Origin: Streptomyces asiaticus
Lineage (GTDB): Bacteria > Actinomycetota > Actinomycetes > Streptomycetales > Streptomycetaceae
DNA: 64,000 nucleotides
Reading direction: 5' to 3'
Assembly (NCBI RefSeq): GCF_018138715.1
Contig: NZ_JAGSHX010000006.1
Location: 1,550,001 to 1,614,000 of the forward strand
Numbering within the stretch: position 1 is the stretch's first letter; each line of letters begins with the position of its first letter. This document shows positions 52,016 through 61,900 of the stretch, in pieces. The position numbers were made by a program, and so were the translations under genes. Below the pieces are notes generated by a model that saw nothing but the letters and a program-made list of their open reading frames with translations, made no database searches and had not been told where the DNA came from.

Positions 52016-52418
52016 GAGGACGCCGAACGGGGGATCGTCGAATGCGACACCAAGCTCGCCCGCTACCGCGAAGCCCTGGAAGCAGGAACGGACCCGAAAC
52101 TCGTCGCCCGGTGGACCGCCGAGGTCCAGGCCCACCGCGCCGAAGCGCTCAGCCGGTCACGCAAGATCACCGGCCGGCGCCGAATGACCAAGGACGAGAT
52201 CCGCGCCATGCTCAAGCCGCTGGGCCCCATCCCTGACGTCCTCGCCGACGCCGAGCCGCGGGACAGGCCGAGGTCTACCGGGACAGGCCGAGGTCTACCG
52301 GAACCTCGGTCTCAAGCTGATCTACGAACCCGGAAAACAGCTCGTGCGGGCCGAGGCGACGCTCGACCCGCACAAGTTGGGGATATTGTCTGTGTCCGAG
52401 GGGGGACACGCACCATAC
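52016..52418 (+). pseudogene. C-terminal remnant of a large serine recombinase
   Basis: Frame 1 reads EDAERGIVECDTKLARYREA, LEAGTDPKLVARWTAEVQAH and MTKDEIRAMLKPLGPIPDVL. After a 20-bp tandem duplication another frame continues AEVYRNLGLKLIYEPGKQLV and RAEATLDPH, and a third ends in VRGGTRTI. This is the coiled and DUF-like C-terminus of large serine recombinases, including the characteristic end. The catalytic N-terminal and zinc-ribbon domains are missing. It probably marks an old integrative element. Confidence 0.78.
52261..52300. repeat. 20-bp perfect tandem duplication in the recombinase remnant
   Basis: GGACAGGCCGAGGTCTACCG is present twice without spacer. At 20 bp it shifts the reading frame. 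The frame relation on both sides also needs a further one-base indel. Confidence 0.9.
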
Positions 52419-52754
52419 GTACACGCCCGTCTTGCGCGGGGAGCTGCTTCTGCCGTAGCCACGGTCATGGGTAGAGCCGGGCAGCGCCGGGAATCCGACA
52501 GCAGTCGTCCGAACGGACCAGCGAAAACCGGCACTGGCGCTCACCTGCCAGGGAAGCCGGTGCGACGTCGACCGGGACCCGGGCAGCCTCCGCCACGGCC
52601 ATCAGCGCGGGCCGCGCAGACGAGTTGGGCGGTGGGGATCAGGGGCGTGGAGTGGCGGTGGCCTTTCCTCACGGCTGAAATGATCGTGGACGAAAACGCT
52701 TGTTCCGGCGAGCTAAAGTCTTGGGCCCGCACACCACGGAACAAGGGATGACAC

Positions 52755-53543
52755 ATGGGGGCACCGCAGGCCAGATGGAGCGCGTTGCTGGAGATACTGA
52801 CGCGCGACGGACGGATCGAGGTCGAGGCCGCCGCTGACGCGATGCAGGTCTCCGCCGCCACGATCCGGCGTGATCTGGACGAGCTGGCGCGTCAGCAGAT
52901 GGTCACCCGTACCCATGGCGGCGCCGTGATCAACGCGATTGCGTACGATCTGCCGCTCCGTTACAAAGCCGCGCGCAACGCTCCGGAGAAGGAGCGGATC
53001 GCCGACGCCGCGGCGGGCCTGGTGAAGGCGGGCGCCGTGGTGGGCCTGAACGGCGGCACCACGACCACCGCGGTCGCCCGTGCGCTGACCGCCCGGCCGG
53101 AGCTGGGCACAGAGGGCGCCGGGCCCTCGCTGACGGTGGTCACCAACGCGCTGAACATCGCCAACGAACTGGTTGTACGCCGCCATGTGAAACTCGTCGT
53201 CACCGGCGGCGTGGCCCGCCCTGCCTCGTACGAGCTCACCGGGCCGCTCGCCACCGAGGTGCTCACGCGGATCACCCTCGACCACGTCTTCATCGGCGTC
53301 GACGCGATCGACGCCAGATACGGTGCGACGGCCCAGGACGAGGGCGAGGCCGACATCAACCGGGCGCTGGCACTGCGCGCCGAACAGGTGGTCGTCGTCG
53401 CGGACTCCTCCAAGCTGGGCCGGCGGGCCTTCGCCCGGATCTGCCCGGTGGAGGACGTCCATGTGCTGGTGACCGACAAGGCGGCGGGCCCCGCACTGAC
53501 CGACCCGTTCGCGGCTGCGGGCGTGGAGATCGTCCGGGCCTGA
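52755..53543 (+). CDS. DeoR/GlpR-family sugar-responsive repressor
   Basis: 262 residues. The N-terminal HTH_DeoR is RDGRIEVEAAADAMQVSAAT then IRRDLDELARQQMVTRTHGG; the C-terminal sugar-phosphate domain has VGLNGGTTTTAVARALTARP, VVTNALNIANELVVRRHVKL and VVADSSKLGRRAFA. Effectors of the family are phosphorylated sugars. It precedes, on the same strand, the secreted glycoside hydrolase run, and a repeated motif at 53580-53620 and 53898-53910 is its likely operator. The preceding 52419-52754 holds no recognisable gene. Confidence 0.9.
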   Translation: MGAPQARWSALLEILTRDGRIEVEAAADAMQVSAATIRRDLDELARQQMVTRTHGGAVINAIAYDLPLRYKAARNAPEKERIADAAAGLVKAGAVVGLNGGTTTTAVARALTARPELGTEGAGPSLTVVTNALNIANELVVRRHVKLVVTGGVARPASYELTGPLATEVLTRITLDHVFIGVDAIDARYGATAQDEGEADINRALALRAEQVVVVADSSKLGRRAFARICPVEDVHVLVTDKAAGPALTDPFAAAGVEIVRA

Positions 53544-53579
53544 GCGTCGCCCTTGTCGCAGAACAACAGCCGTGCGCTG

Positions 53580-53620
53580 GAATGCTTGATTCTGATCGAA
53601 ACTGCCAGAATCAAGCATTC
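53580..53620. promoter_or_regulatory. Perfect 15-bp palindrome downstream of the DeoR gene, candidate distal operator
   Basis: GAATGCTTGATTCTG / CAGAATCAAGCATTC with an 11-nt loop, 37 bp after the DeoR stop. Each arm contains CAGAATCAAGCAT, which matches 11 of 13 bases of the site at 53898-53910. It could also act as a terminator of the DeoR transcript, but there is no T-run. Confidence 0.65.
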
Positions 53621-53865
53621 ACATCCATCATGCGCACGGGATGGTCCAGGGGACGACCCCGAAGATGCGCGAGGCGGCGGGCACCTTCGTGCCTGACCCG
53701 CGCTCAGGAAGCAGAACCGCACGAATCGGGCGTGGTTCACCCAGAATTTACCGCCGTCTTCCCCTGGCTCGCGGCCTCAGGAGCCAGGGCGCCAACCAGG
53801 GAAATCCACCGTCACCAGGGGCGTTGGGCCCGATGGTTGGGGTCAAGAAATCACGGCGACGAGTG

Positions 53866-53894
53866 TTGACAGTTGACTTAAATCGCAAGAATAT
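53866..53894 (+). promoter_or_regulatory. Housekeeping-type promoter of the glycoside hydrolase run
   Basis: TTGACA (53866-53871), 17-bp spacer, GAATAT (53889-53894) in an unusually AT-rich stretch. It is placed 68 bp before the GH31 start codon. A perfect -35 with a good -10 is rare in this DNA. Confidence 0.7.
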
Positions 53895-53897
53895 GAA

Positions 53898-53910
53898 CAG
53901 AAATAAGCAT
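53898..53910. promoter_or_regulatory. Proximal DeoR-type operator at the likely transcription start
   Basis: CAGAAATAAGCAT begins 3 bp after the -10, so it should overlap +1. It repeats the motif of the palindrome at 53580-53620. Binding here would block initiation. Confidence 0.6.
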
Positions 53911-53961
53911 GATCTTGCAGTGCTACTCAACGACACCATGCCCGCCCGCAGGAGGACGTGA

Positions 53962-56900
53962 GTGCGCACCCACCCCCGTAGAACGCGCGAAACCCGCGGA
54001 TTCGGCATGCTTCTGGCCGCCGCGCTGGCCCTGGCGCTCATACCGTCCGTGACCGAACCCCTCACCACACCGGCCCGGGCAGACACCTCCGCCCAGCCGA
54101 AGGTGACCCGCAGCGCGGATGCCCTCACCGTGTCCGCGCCGGCCACCGAGAAGACCCCCGGCTACATCATCGACATCGCCACCGGCGAACTCGCCATCAC
54201 CACCGAGCGCGCCGGAGAGGCCGTGCTCAGCACAGCGGGCGGCGAGACGGGGGGCCTGCGATTCCGCTCCGGCGGCCAATGGCAGCACGCGACCGAGGTC
54301 ACCGACTGGGCGTGGAAGGACGGCGTCCTCGCTCTCACCGCGGACACCACGCTCGACGGCGCCACCGTCAAAGCGCGGCTGACCCCCACATCCGACCGTT
54401 ACCAGCTGGACTGGGATGTCGAGGGCGGCAGCCCCGACCGACTCGGCCTCGCCTACGACCTGTCATCGGCGGGCCACTGGTACGGCCACGGCGAGGCGGA
54501 GACCCCGCAGGGCGGCCCGGGTGTCGACCAACCCTGGCCGCTCGACACGGGCGAGGTCGAACACGGCACCTTCGGCCCGGCCTCGTACAACATGATCGAC
54601 CCGTTCTGGTACACCTCCACCGCGACCGGCCTCCGGGTCGACACCGGGGATGTCATGGACGTGGCACTCAACAAGGGCAAGGACGGCCTCGGCGCCTTCA
54701 CCGTCGAGTCGCCCGACACCTACAAGGCCACCGTGTTCGTCGAGTCGACCCCGCTCGAGGTCTACCGCGACTACATCGGCATCGTCGGCAAACCGGCCAA
54801 GAGCGATGCCACGTACGAGCAGTACGCCAAGCCGCTGTGGAATTCCTGGGCACAGTTCTACACCAAGGTCGACCAGGAGAAACTGCTCGACTATGCCACC
54901 GACCTCCACGACAACGGTCTTGACGGGCACACCATCCAGCTCGACGACAAGTGGGAGTCGAACTACGGCAATCTGACCTGGGACCCCACGACCTTCCCCG
55001 ATCCCAAGGGCATGTCCAAGAAGATCCACGACATGGGGTTCGACTTCGGCCTCTGGGTCACCCTGTGGATCAACCTGGACTCGGACAACTACCAGCACGC
55101 GGTCGACAACGGCTACCTCCTCATGGACGCCAAGGACACCAGCAAGCCCTGCGAAGTGACCTGGTGGAACGGCCAAGCCGGAATCATCGACCTGGCGAAC
55201 CCCGACGCCAGGGCCTGGTACGAGGGCAACCTCAAGAAGCTCATGAGCGACTACGACATCGACGGGCTGAAGTTCGACACCCGCTTCTTCGACGAGAAGT
55301 GCGCGCCACGCGAAGGCCACCAGGCCACCGACTACCAGAAGCTCGGCACACAGCTCGCCGACGAGTTCGACCTCCAGGGCGCGGGCATCCGGGTGCACTG
55401 GAACGAGACGGCCCACGAGGCCGGCTTCGTCACCCGCCAGGTCGACAAGGGCACCGGCTGGGACTCCCTGCGCGCCTCCGCCACCCAGAACCTGGCGATC
55501 TGCACCATCGGCTACCCGTTCGTCGAGTCCGACATGATCGGCGGCTCCGGCGGCCAGCCCGCACCGTCCAAGAACGTACTGGTGCGATGGGCGCAGTCCG
55601 CCTCGCTGATGCCGCTGATGTACGCCTCGACGTCACCAGTGGACACCAATGACACCACCACCGGACAGAAGGTGGACTACGACCAGGAGACGGTCGATCT
55701 CTACCGGCAGGCGATCGAGACGCACAAGAAGCTCGCCCCCTACATCTGGGACCAGGTCCAGTCCACCCTGAAGACCGGCGACCCCATCATGCGGCCCCTG
55801 TTCTTCGACTTCCCTAAGGACAAGGAGAGTTACACCGTCACCGACGAATGGATGCTCGGCCCGGCCGTACTCGCCGCACCCAAGCTGAGCACCGGCGCCA
55901 CCCGCACCGTCCATCTGCCACCCGGCACCTGGTACGACGTCAACCACGGCACGGTGATCCACGGCCCCAAGAACCTCAAGGGGTACGCGGCGCCGCTCGG
56001 CGTCACCCCGGCCTTCGTCGACCTCAAGGCCAAAGGCGCCGCCAAGGCCATCAAGGCCCTGAAGCGCCACGACGTCCCGGCCGCCTCCGTCCTGATCAGC
56101 CCTGACGCCCCGTCCACCGGCTCCGGCACCCCCTTCGAGGTGACCACCGAGGCGACCAACTGGTCCACCCGGGCCATCAGAAACGTCCAAGCGGCGCTGG
56201 ACCTCCCCGACGGCTGGACCGCCACGGCGACCGGCCCCACCACCGCGAAGTCCCTCAAGGCCGGGGGAACGCTCACCACCACCTGGACGGTGACCCCGGC
56301 CGCCGACGCGCGATGGGGCGGTCACGATCTCACCGGAACGGTGACGTACGACCGTGCCCAGAAGGTCTCCGACACCGTGCGGGCCGAGGTCAAGGCAGCC
56401 CCCGGCAGTGTGACGGCCCCGTATCTGACGACCGCCACCACCGATGACGCCCGATATGCCCAGGGCGGGGACCAATTCGCCATCTGGGCCGGCGGTCAGG
56501 ACCTGTCCGGGTGGAAGGACGAGAAGGGCGTCATCTACCTCGACGACGCGGCCGGTGAGAAGGCCACGGTGCAGGCCCAGCTGGTCTCCCAGGACAGCAC
56601 CTCGCCCTTCGGCAAGGCCGGGATCGCCCTCGCCAACGATCTGACCGCGCCCGGCAAGGGCGGTTACGCGGTGCTGGTCATGACCGAGCAGTACGGGCTG
56701 GAGTTCATGACCGACAGCGATGGCAACGGCGCGCTCGACACCTGGGCGGGCGGCGGCTCCACCTACCACCCGGCGTATCTGAAACTGACCCGGGACGGCA
56801 CCGCCTACACCGCGTATGCCAGTAAGGACAGCGAGACCTGGTCGCGGGTCGGCACCGCCGACGTGCCCTCGGCCGCCGGCACCGGTGACGCCGGGATGGT

Positions 56901-56976
56901 CGCCAGCGCGGCCAACGTCAGCTACCCCGGCGAGAACATCGAGGCCGTCTTCGGCGGATTCTCCATCACCTCCTGA
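53962..56976 (+). CDS. Secreted glycoside hydrolase family 31 enzyme (alpha-galactosidase/alpha-GalNAc-ase-like branch)
   Basis: 1004 residues. Sec signal with cleavage near ARADTSA (about 41). Beta domain to about 280. TIM barrel at 285-650: TIQLDDKWESNYGNLTWDP, FGLWVTLWINLD, nucleophile candidate D439 in IDGLKFDTRFF, acid/base candidate D501 in GTGWDSLRASATQNL, and the GH31 block GYPFVESDMIGGSGGQPAPS. Beta domains follow (PLFFDFPKDKESYTVTDEWM, LPPGTWYDVNHGT). Then a NEW3 domain at about 710-800 and a lectin-like domain to the end. GTG start with GGAGGA site. GH31 is firm; the substrate branch is inference. Confidence 0.87.
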   Translation: MRTHPRRTRETRGFGMLLAAALALALIPSVTEPLTTPARADTSAQPKVTRSADALTVSAPATEKTPGYIIDIATGELAITTERAGEAVLSTAGGETGGLRFRSGGQWQHATEVTDWAWKDGVLALTADTTLDGATVKARLTPTSDRYQLDWDVEGGSPDRLGLAYDLSSAGHWYGHGEAETPQGGPGVDQPWPLDTGEVEHGTFGPASYNMIDPFWYTSTATGLRVDTGDVMDVALNKGKDGLGAFTVESPDTYKATVFVESTPLEVYRDYIGIVGKPAKSDATYEQYAKPLWNSWAQFYTKVDQEKLLDYATDLHDNGLDGHTIQLDDKWESNYGNLTWDPTTFPDPKGMSKKIHDMGFDFGLWVTLWINLDSDNYQHAVDNGYLLMDAKDTSKPCEVTWWNGQAGIIDLANPDARAWYEGNLKKLMSDYDIDGLKFDTRFFDEKCAPREGHQATDYQKLGTQLADEFDLQGAGIRVHWNETAHEAGFVTRQVDKGTGWDSLRASATQNLAICTIGYPFVESDMIGGSGGQPAPSKNVLVRWAQSASLMPLMYASTSPVDTNDTTTGQKVDYDQETVDLYRQAIETHKKLAPYIWDQVQSTLKTGDPIMRPLFFDFPKDKESYTVTDEWMLGPAVLAAPKLSTGATRTVHLPPGTWYDVNHGTVIHGPKNLKGYAAPLGVTPAFVDLKAKGAAKAIKALKRHDVPAASVLISPDAPSTGSGTPFEVTTEATNWSTRAIRNVQAALDLPDGWTATATGPTTAKSLKAGGTLTTTWTVTPAADARWGGHDLTGTVTYDRAQKVSDTVRAEVKAAPGSVTAPYLTTATTDDARYAQGGDQFAIWAGGQDLSGWKDEKGVIYLDDAAGEKATVQAQLVSQDSTSPFGKAGIALANDLTAPGKGGYAVLVMTEQYGLEFMTDSDGNGALDTWAGGGSTYHPAYLKLTRDGTAYTAYASKDSETWSRVGTADVPSAAGTGDAGMVASAANVSYPGENIEAVFGGFSITS

Positions 56977-57086
56977 CGCCACAGGGACCACGTGTACCGC
57001 CCCTTCCCGGCAGGCCCCGCCCCACCACCCCGGGGCCTGCCGGGGACCATGCCCCCACACGTCCGTGAGAGAGGGAGCACAGACCC

Positions 57087-58955
57087 ATGGCACGTACGTC
57101 CGCAGCTGTCGCCGGCTTCGTCGCGGGTGTCGTGGTGGCCGCGAGCACCACCGCGATCGCCGTCACCGGTACGAACACCGTCACCGACACCGGTTCCAAG
57201 GCCACCACGACATGGCTGACCGCCAAGGTCGCCGACGCCATGGGTACCAGGGACACCATCACCTGGGTGCCCACCGGATCCTTCGCCACCTCCGCGGAGG
57301 AACGGGTCCCGCGCTACCCGATGACCGCCATCCAGGGCAAGGACACCAAGGAGCTGAACCTCTCCGCCGTACGCAACGAGCAGGTCTCGGCGCAGTTGGC
57401 GATCGCGTCCGGCCAGGATCTCGACCACGTCAAGGCCGTGGTCGGCGATCTCACCGGACCCGGCGGGGCGAAGCTGTCCGGAGACGACACCCAGGTCCGG
57501 TTCGTGAAGTACGTGCCCGTGCAGCGTTCCAAGAGCGAGGTCGACTGGTCCGCCACCATCGACCAGGTCAGCTCCGGCAAGGAGGTCTCCGGCGACCGTA
57601 ACCCCGATGTGGTCGGCGACCCCCTCGAGGAGCGGTCCTCCGTGGACGTGCCCGCGTACGCGGCGCAGCCGCTGTGGTTCACCTTCCACATCCCCGAGAA
57701 GGCCAGGCCCGGCACCTACCGGGGCACGGTGAAGGTCGACGCCGACGGCCGGACCCAGGCCCGTTACCCGCTGACCATCGCGGTCGCGGACGCGAGCGCG
57801 CCCGACCCCGATGACTACGACTTCTTCCTCGACGTATGGGCACAGCCGGAGACCATCGCCCAGGCACACGGCGTGAAGCTCTGGTCCGACAAGCACTGGA
57901 AGCTGATCGGGGCCTACAGCCGCGACCTGGCTTCCCGCGGTCAGAAGGTCATCAACACGACCATCGTCGACAACCCCTGGCACCACCAGTGGTCGCTGGG
58001 CACCCGGGAGTCGCAGACGGCCACGCCGTACTCCAGCATGGTCGGCTGGACCTGGGACGGGAAAACGTTCTCCTTCGACTTCGCCCGCTGGGACAAGTAC
58101 GTCCGGACCGCCAGACGCGCCGGGCTCGGGCCCGACATCGGCGCCTTCTCCATGCTGGCGTTCCAGGACAAGGAACACCTCACCTACACGGACACCCGTA
58201 CCGGCAGGACCGTCTACGAGAACGTCGAGCTGGGCGGGGACCGCTGGCGGGAGGCGTGGGGGGCGTTTCTGCCCGCCTTCGAAAAACACCTGAAGGCGAA
58301 GGGCTGGCTGGAGGACACCTGGCTGTCCTTCGACGAGCGCCCGATCAGCACCATGACGGTCGTCAAGGACTTCGTCCACGAGATCGCGCCAGCCTTCGAC
58401 GACCGTATCTCCGTCGCCGGGTCGATCAGCACGGAGGGCGTCGCGTCGAACCTGTCCGTCGACTGGGGCGGCATCGACGCGATGACGAAGGAGAAGGCGG
58501 CGGAACGGCGCGCGGCCGGAAAGACCACCACCTTCTACGTGTACGGCTCACCGGCTCATCCGAACACCCTGTCGTACTCTCCCGCCGTCGAGTCACGCAT
58601 GCTGCCGTGGATCTCCGCCCAGCGGAATCTCGATGGGTTTCTCCGCTGGTCGTACAACAGCTGGACCCGCGACCCCTTCGATCAGCCGGTGCACATCTTC
58701 ACCCAGGGCGACGAATACCTGGTCTACCCCGGCAAGAACCGGCCGATGTCCAGCATCCGCTGGGAGCAGTTGAAGGAGGGTATCGAAGACTATGAGCTCA
58801 TCGCCCAGCTGAGGAAGAAGGAGGCCGGCGCCGCCGACAGCGACGCCCTGACCGAGGCCCTCGCCACGGCGACCCGGAACCTCGACGGCCGTACGAAGGA
58901 CGTCACCGACATCGAGACCGCGCGGGCGGCCGTGGTGAAGGGGCTGACGTCATGA
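57087..58955 (+). CDS. Secreted DUF4091/GH123-like glycoside hydrolase
   Basis: 622 residues. N-terminal signal (AAVAGFVAGVVVAASTTAIA). Beta-sandwich at about 75-230 (LNLSAVRNEQVSAQLAIASG, QPLWFTFHIPEKARPGTYRG). TIM barrel with adjacent Asp416-Glu417 in WLSFDERP, the position used for substrate-assisted catalysis in GH123 beta-N-acetylgalactosaminidases. DUF4091 C-terminus with FLRWSYNSWTRDPF, DEYLVYPGK and SSIRWEQLKEGIEDYELIAQ. Hexosaminidase activity is inferred from family. It lies 110 bp after the GH31 gene, and its stop overlaps the GH35 start by 4 bp. Confidence 0.82.
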   Translation: MARTSAAVAGFVAGVVVAASTTAIAVTGTNTVTDTGSKATTTWLTAKVADAMGTRDTITWVPTGSFATSAEERVPRYPMTAIQGKDTKELNLSAVRNEQVSAQLAIASGQDLDHVKAVVGDLTGPGGAKLSGDDTQVRFVKYVPVQRSKSEVDWSATIDQVSSGKEVSGDRNPDVVGDPLEERSSVDVPAYAAQPLWFTFHIPEKARPGTYRGTVKVDADGRTQARYPLTIAVADASAPDPDDYDFFLDVWAQPETIAQAHGVKLWSDKHWKLIGAYSRDLASRGQKVINTTIVDNPWHHQWSLGTRESQTATPYSSMVGWTWDGKTFSFDFARWDKYVRTARRAGLGPDIGAFSMLAFQDKEHLTYTDTRTGRTVYENVELGGDRWREAWGAFLPAFEKHLKAKGWLEDTWLSFDERPISTMTVVKDFVHEIAPAFDDRISVAGSISTEGVASNLSVDWGGIDAMTKEKAAERRAAGKTTTFYVYGSPAHPNTLSYSPAVESRMLPWISAQRNLDGFLRWSYNSWTRDPFDQPVHIFTQGDEYLVYPGKNRPMSSIRWEQLKEGIEDYELIAQLRKKEAGAADSDALTEALATATRNLDGRTKDVTDIETARAAVVKGLTS

Positions 58956-61900
58956 AAGGGCGATGGCGCTCCCTGTTGCTCGCCGCGCTTCTGACCGTCA
59001 TTCCCCTGACCGGTCCGGCCGCCGCGACTCCGGCTCAGGCGAAGCCGCGGACGCAGGAGCACACGGTCGCCTACGACCAGTACTCCGTGAAGGTCGACGG
59101 CGAGCCCCTGTACATCTGGGGCGCCGAGTTCCACTACTTCCGGCTGCCCAGCCCCGACGCATGGCGTGACGTACTCCAGAAGATCAAGGCGGACGGATTC
59201 AACGCGGTCTCGCTGTACTTCGACTGGGGTTACCACTCGGCCAAGCCGGGTTCGTACGACTTCACCGGCATCCGTGATGTGGAACGGCTGCTGGACGAGG
59301 CCGAGCGCGCGGGTCTGTATGTGATCGCCCGCCCCGGCCCGTACATCAACGCCGAGGTCTCCGGTGGCGGCTTCCCGGCCTGGCGGAAGACGCGAAAGGG
59401 CGTCAACCGCACCTCCGAGACCGGCTACCTCGACGACGCGCGCGAGTGGATGAGCCGGATCAACCGGATCATCGCCCGCCACCAGCTCACCCGAGGCACC
59501 GGCACGGTGATCCTCTACCAGGTCGAGAACGAGTACCAGGGCGGCCGCCACGACGCCGACTACATGCAGACGCTCATCGAATGGGCGAAGAGCGACGGCA
59601 TCGACGTGCCCACCTTCGTCAACGACGGCGGCGCCAACAAGAACTGGGTGAGCGGCAAGGGAGCCCCCGCCATCTACGGCTTCGACGCCTACCCGCAGGG
59701 CTTCGACTGCTCGCAGCCCGACGCCTGGAAGAACCTGCCCGACTACTCCTATGTGAACGACTGGAAACCCGAGTCCCCGCTGATCATCCCGGAGGCGCAG
59801 GGCGGCGCCTTCGACCCCTGGGGCGGCACCGGGTACCAGGACTGCGCGCAGCTCACCGGCACCGACTTCACCCGGGTGTTCAGCAAGATGAACATCGCCG
59901 CGGGGGTGACCGGCCAGTCCTTCTACATGACGTACGGCGGCACCAACTGGGGCTGGCTCGCCGATCCGAACGCGGTGTACACGTCGTACGACTACGGGGC
60001 TCCGATCAACGAGTCCCGTCAGCTGACCGACAAATACCAGGAGTTCAAGCGCCTCGGGTACTTCGTCAACTCGGTCCGCTCGCTGGCGCGGACCGACAGG
60101 GCCGAGGCGCCCACTCCTTCCGATGAGGCGCTGCGCGTCGACCGGCGGGTCAACCCCGACGACGGCACCCAGTTCTTCACCGTCCGGCACGCCGACACCC
60201 GGGTGAAGGACAAGGATGAGACCACTCTGTCCCTGACCGGCGCGGACGGCGACTATCCGCGCGTGCCGCAGCAGGGCACGATCACGGTCGACGGCCGGGA
60301 CGCCAAACTCCTCGTCGCGGGCTACGACCTGGGCGATCAGCGGCTCGTCTACTCCACCTCGGAGATCATGACGCACGCACGCGTCGGCGACCGTGACGTG
60401 GCGCTGCTGTACGGACGCAAGAGCGAGGCCGGTGAGACCGTCCTGCGGTACGCGAAGCGGCCGAAGGTCACCGTGCTCGACGGCGATGTCACCACCGCCT
60501 GGGATGCCGAACGTGGCGATCTGCGGCTGGACTACACCCACGACGGGCTGGCCCGAGTGCTGGTGAACGGCCTGGAACTGCTGATCGCCGACACCGCGGA
60601 GACCGCCCGCTGGTGGCGGCAGGACACCGCCGCGGGCCCGGTCCTCGTGCGTGGCCCGTCGCTCGTCCGTACGGCCGAACTGGACGACGGAACGCTGAAG
60701 CTCACCGGCGACTCCACCGATGCCTCGAAGATCGAGGTCATCGCGGACGCCACCAAGGTGACGTGGAACGGCCGCGAGACCGCCGTCACATCGGCGCCTC
60801 ATCCCATCGAACTGCCCGAGCTGACGACGTGGAAGTACAAGGAGGAAGCGCCGGAGTCCGCCCCCGGCTTCGACGACTCCGCCTGGACCACCGCCGCCAG
60901 GCTCAGCGCCAACAACGCCGAACTGGACGGATCGCTGCCCGTCCTCGCGATGGACGAGTACGGCTACCACCACGGCGACGTCTGGTACCGCGGCCGGTTC
61001 ACGACCACGGGGAAGGCGACCGCGATCGCGCTGAACGCCAACACCGGACCGACCGGCCAGTACGCGGTGTGGCTCAACGGCAGCTACCTCGGCAGCTCCG
61101 GCGACGGCGCGCACACCTTCGACATCCCGGCGGGGACGCTCGCGGCGGAAGGCGACAACGTCCTCTCCGTGCTCGTCGAGAACGCGGGCCACAACGAGGA
61201 ATGGGGCCATGACTACTCCAAGGAACCGCGCGGTCTGCTCGGCGCCGAGGTGATCGGTGGGGCCACCACCCTCACCTGGAAGATCCAGGGCGGCCGGGGC
61301 GCCGAGAACCCGGTCGACACCGCACGGGGCCAGTACAACAACGGCGGGCTGTACGGGGAGCGGGCCGGCTGGTCGCTGCCGGGTTACCCCGACAACGGCT
61401 GGAGCCGCACCACCCTGTCCGGGCAGACCGGGAAGACCGGGCCCGGCGTGCGGTGGTACCGCACCACCGCCGGGCTCGACCTGCCGCGGGGCCAGGACGA
61501 CGCGATCGCGTTGGATCTCGCCGAACCCAAGGGCACAAGCACCGACTACCGCGCCCAGATCTTCGTCAACGGCTGGCTGATCGGCCGCTACCTGGCCGAC
61601 ACCGGGCCCCAGACGCGCTTCGTCATCCCCAAGGGCATCCTGCACGAGCAGGGCGGCAACACCATCGCCCTGGCCGTCTGGTCCACCGAGAAGGCTTCTG
61701 GCCCCGGCTCCGCGACCCTCGTCGACCTCGGCGCGTCGGCGGGCGGGATCAGGGTCCGTACGGTGGACGCGCCCTCCTACGACGCCAGGACCTACGCCAT
61801 GCCGGCGTCGGGCGCCCGGGTCACCGTCAGCGCCGAGCCGTTCCTTAAGCCCGGCACGGCCACCGAGGTCCCCGTCACGCTCACCGTGCCGAAGGACGCG

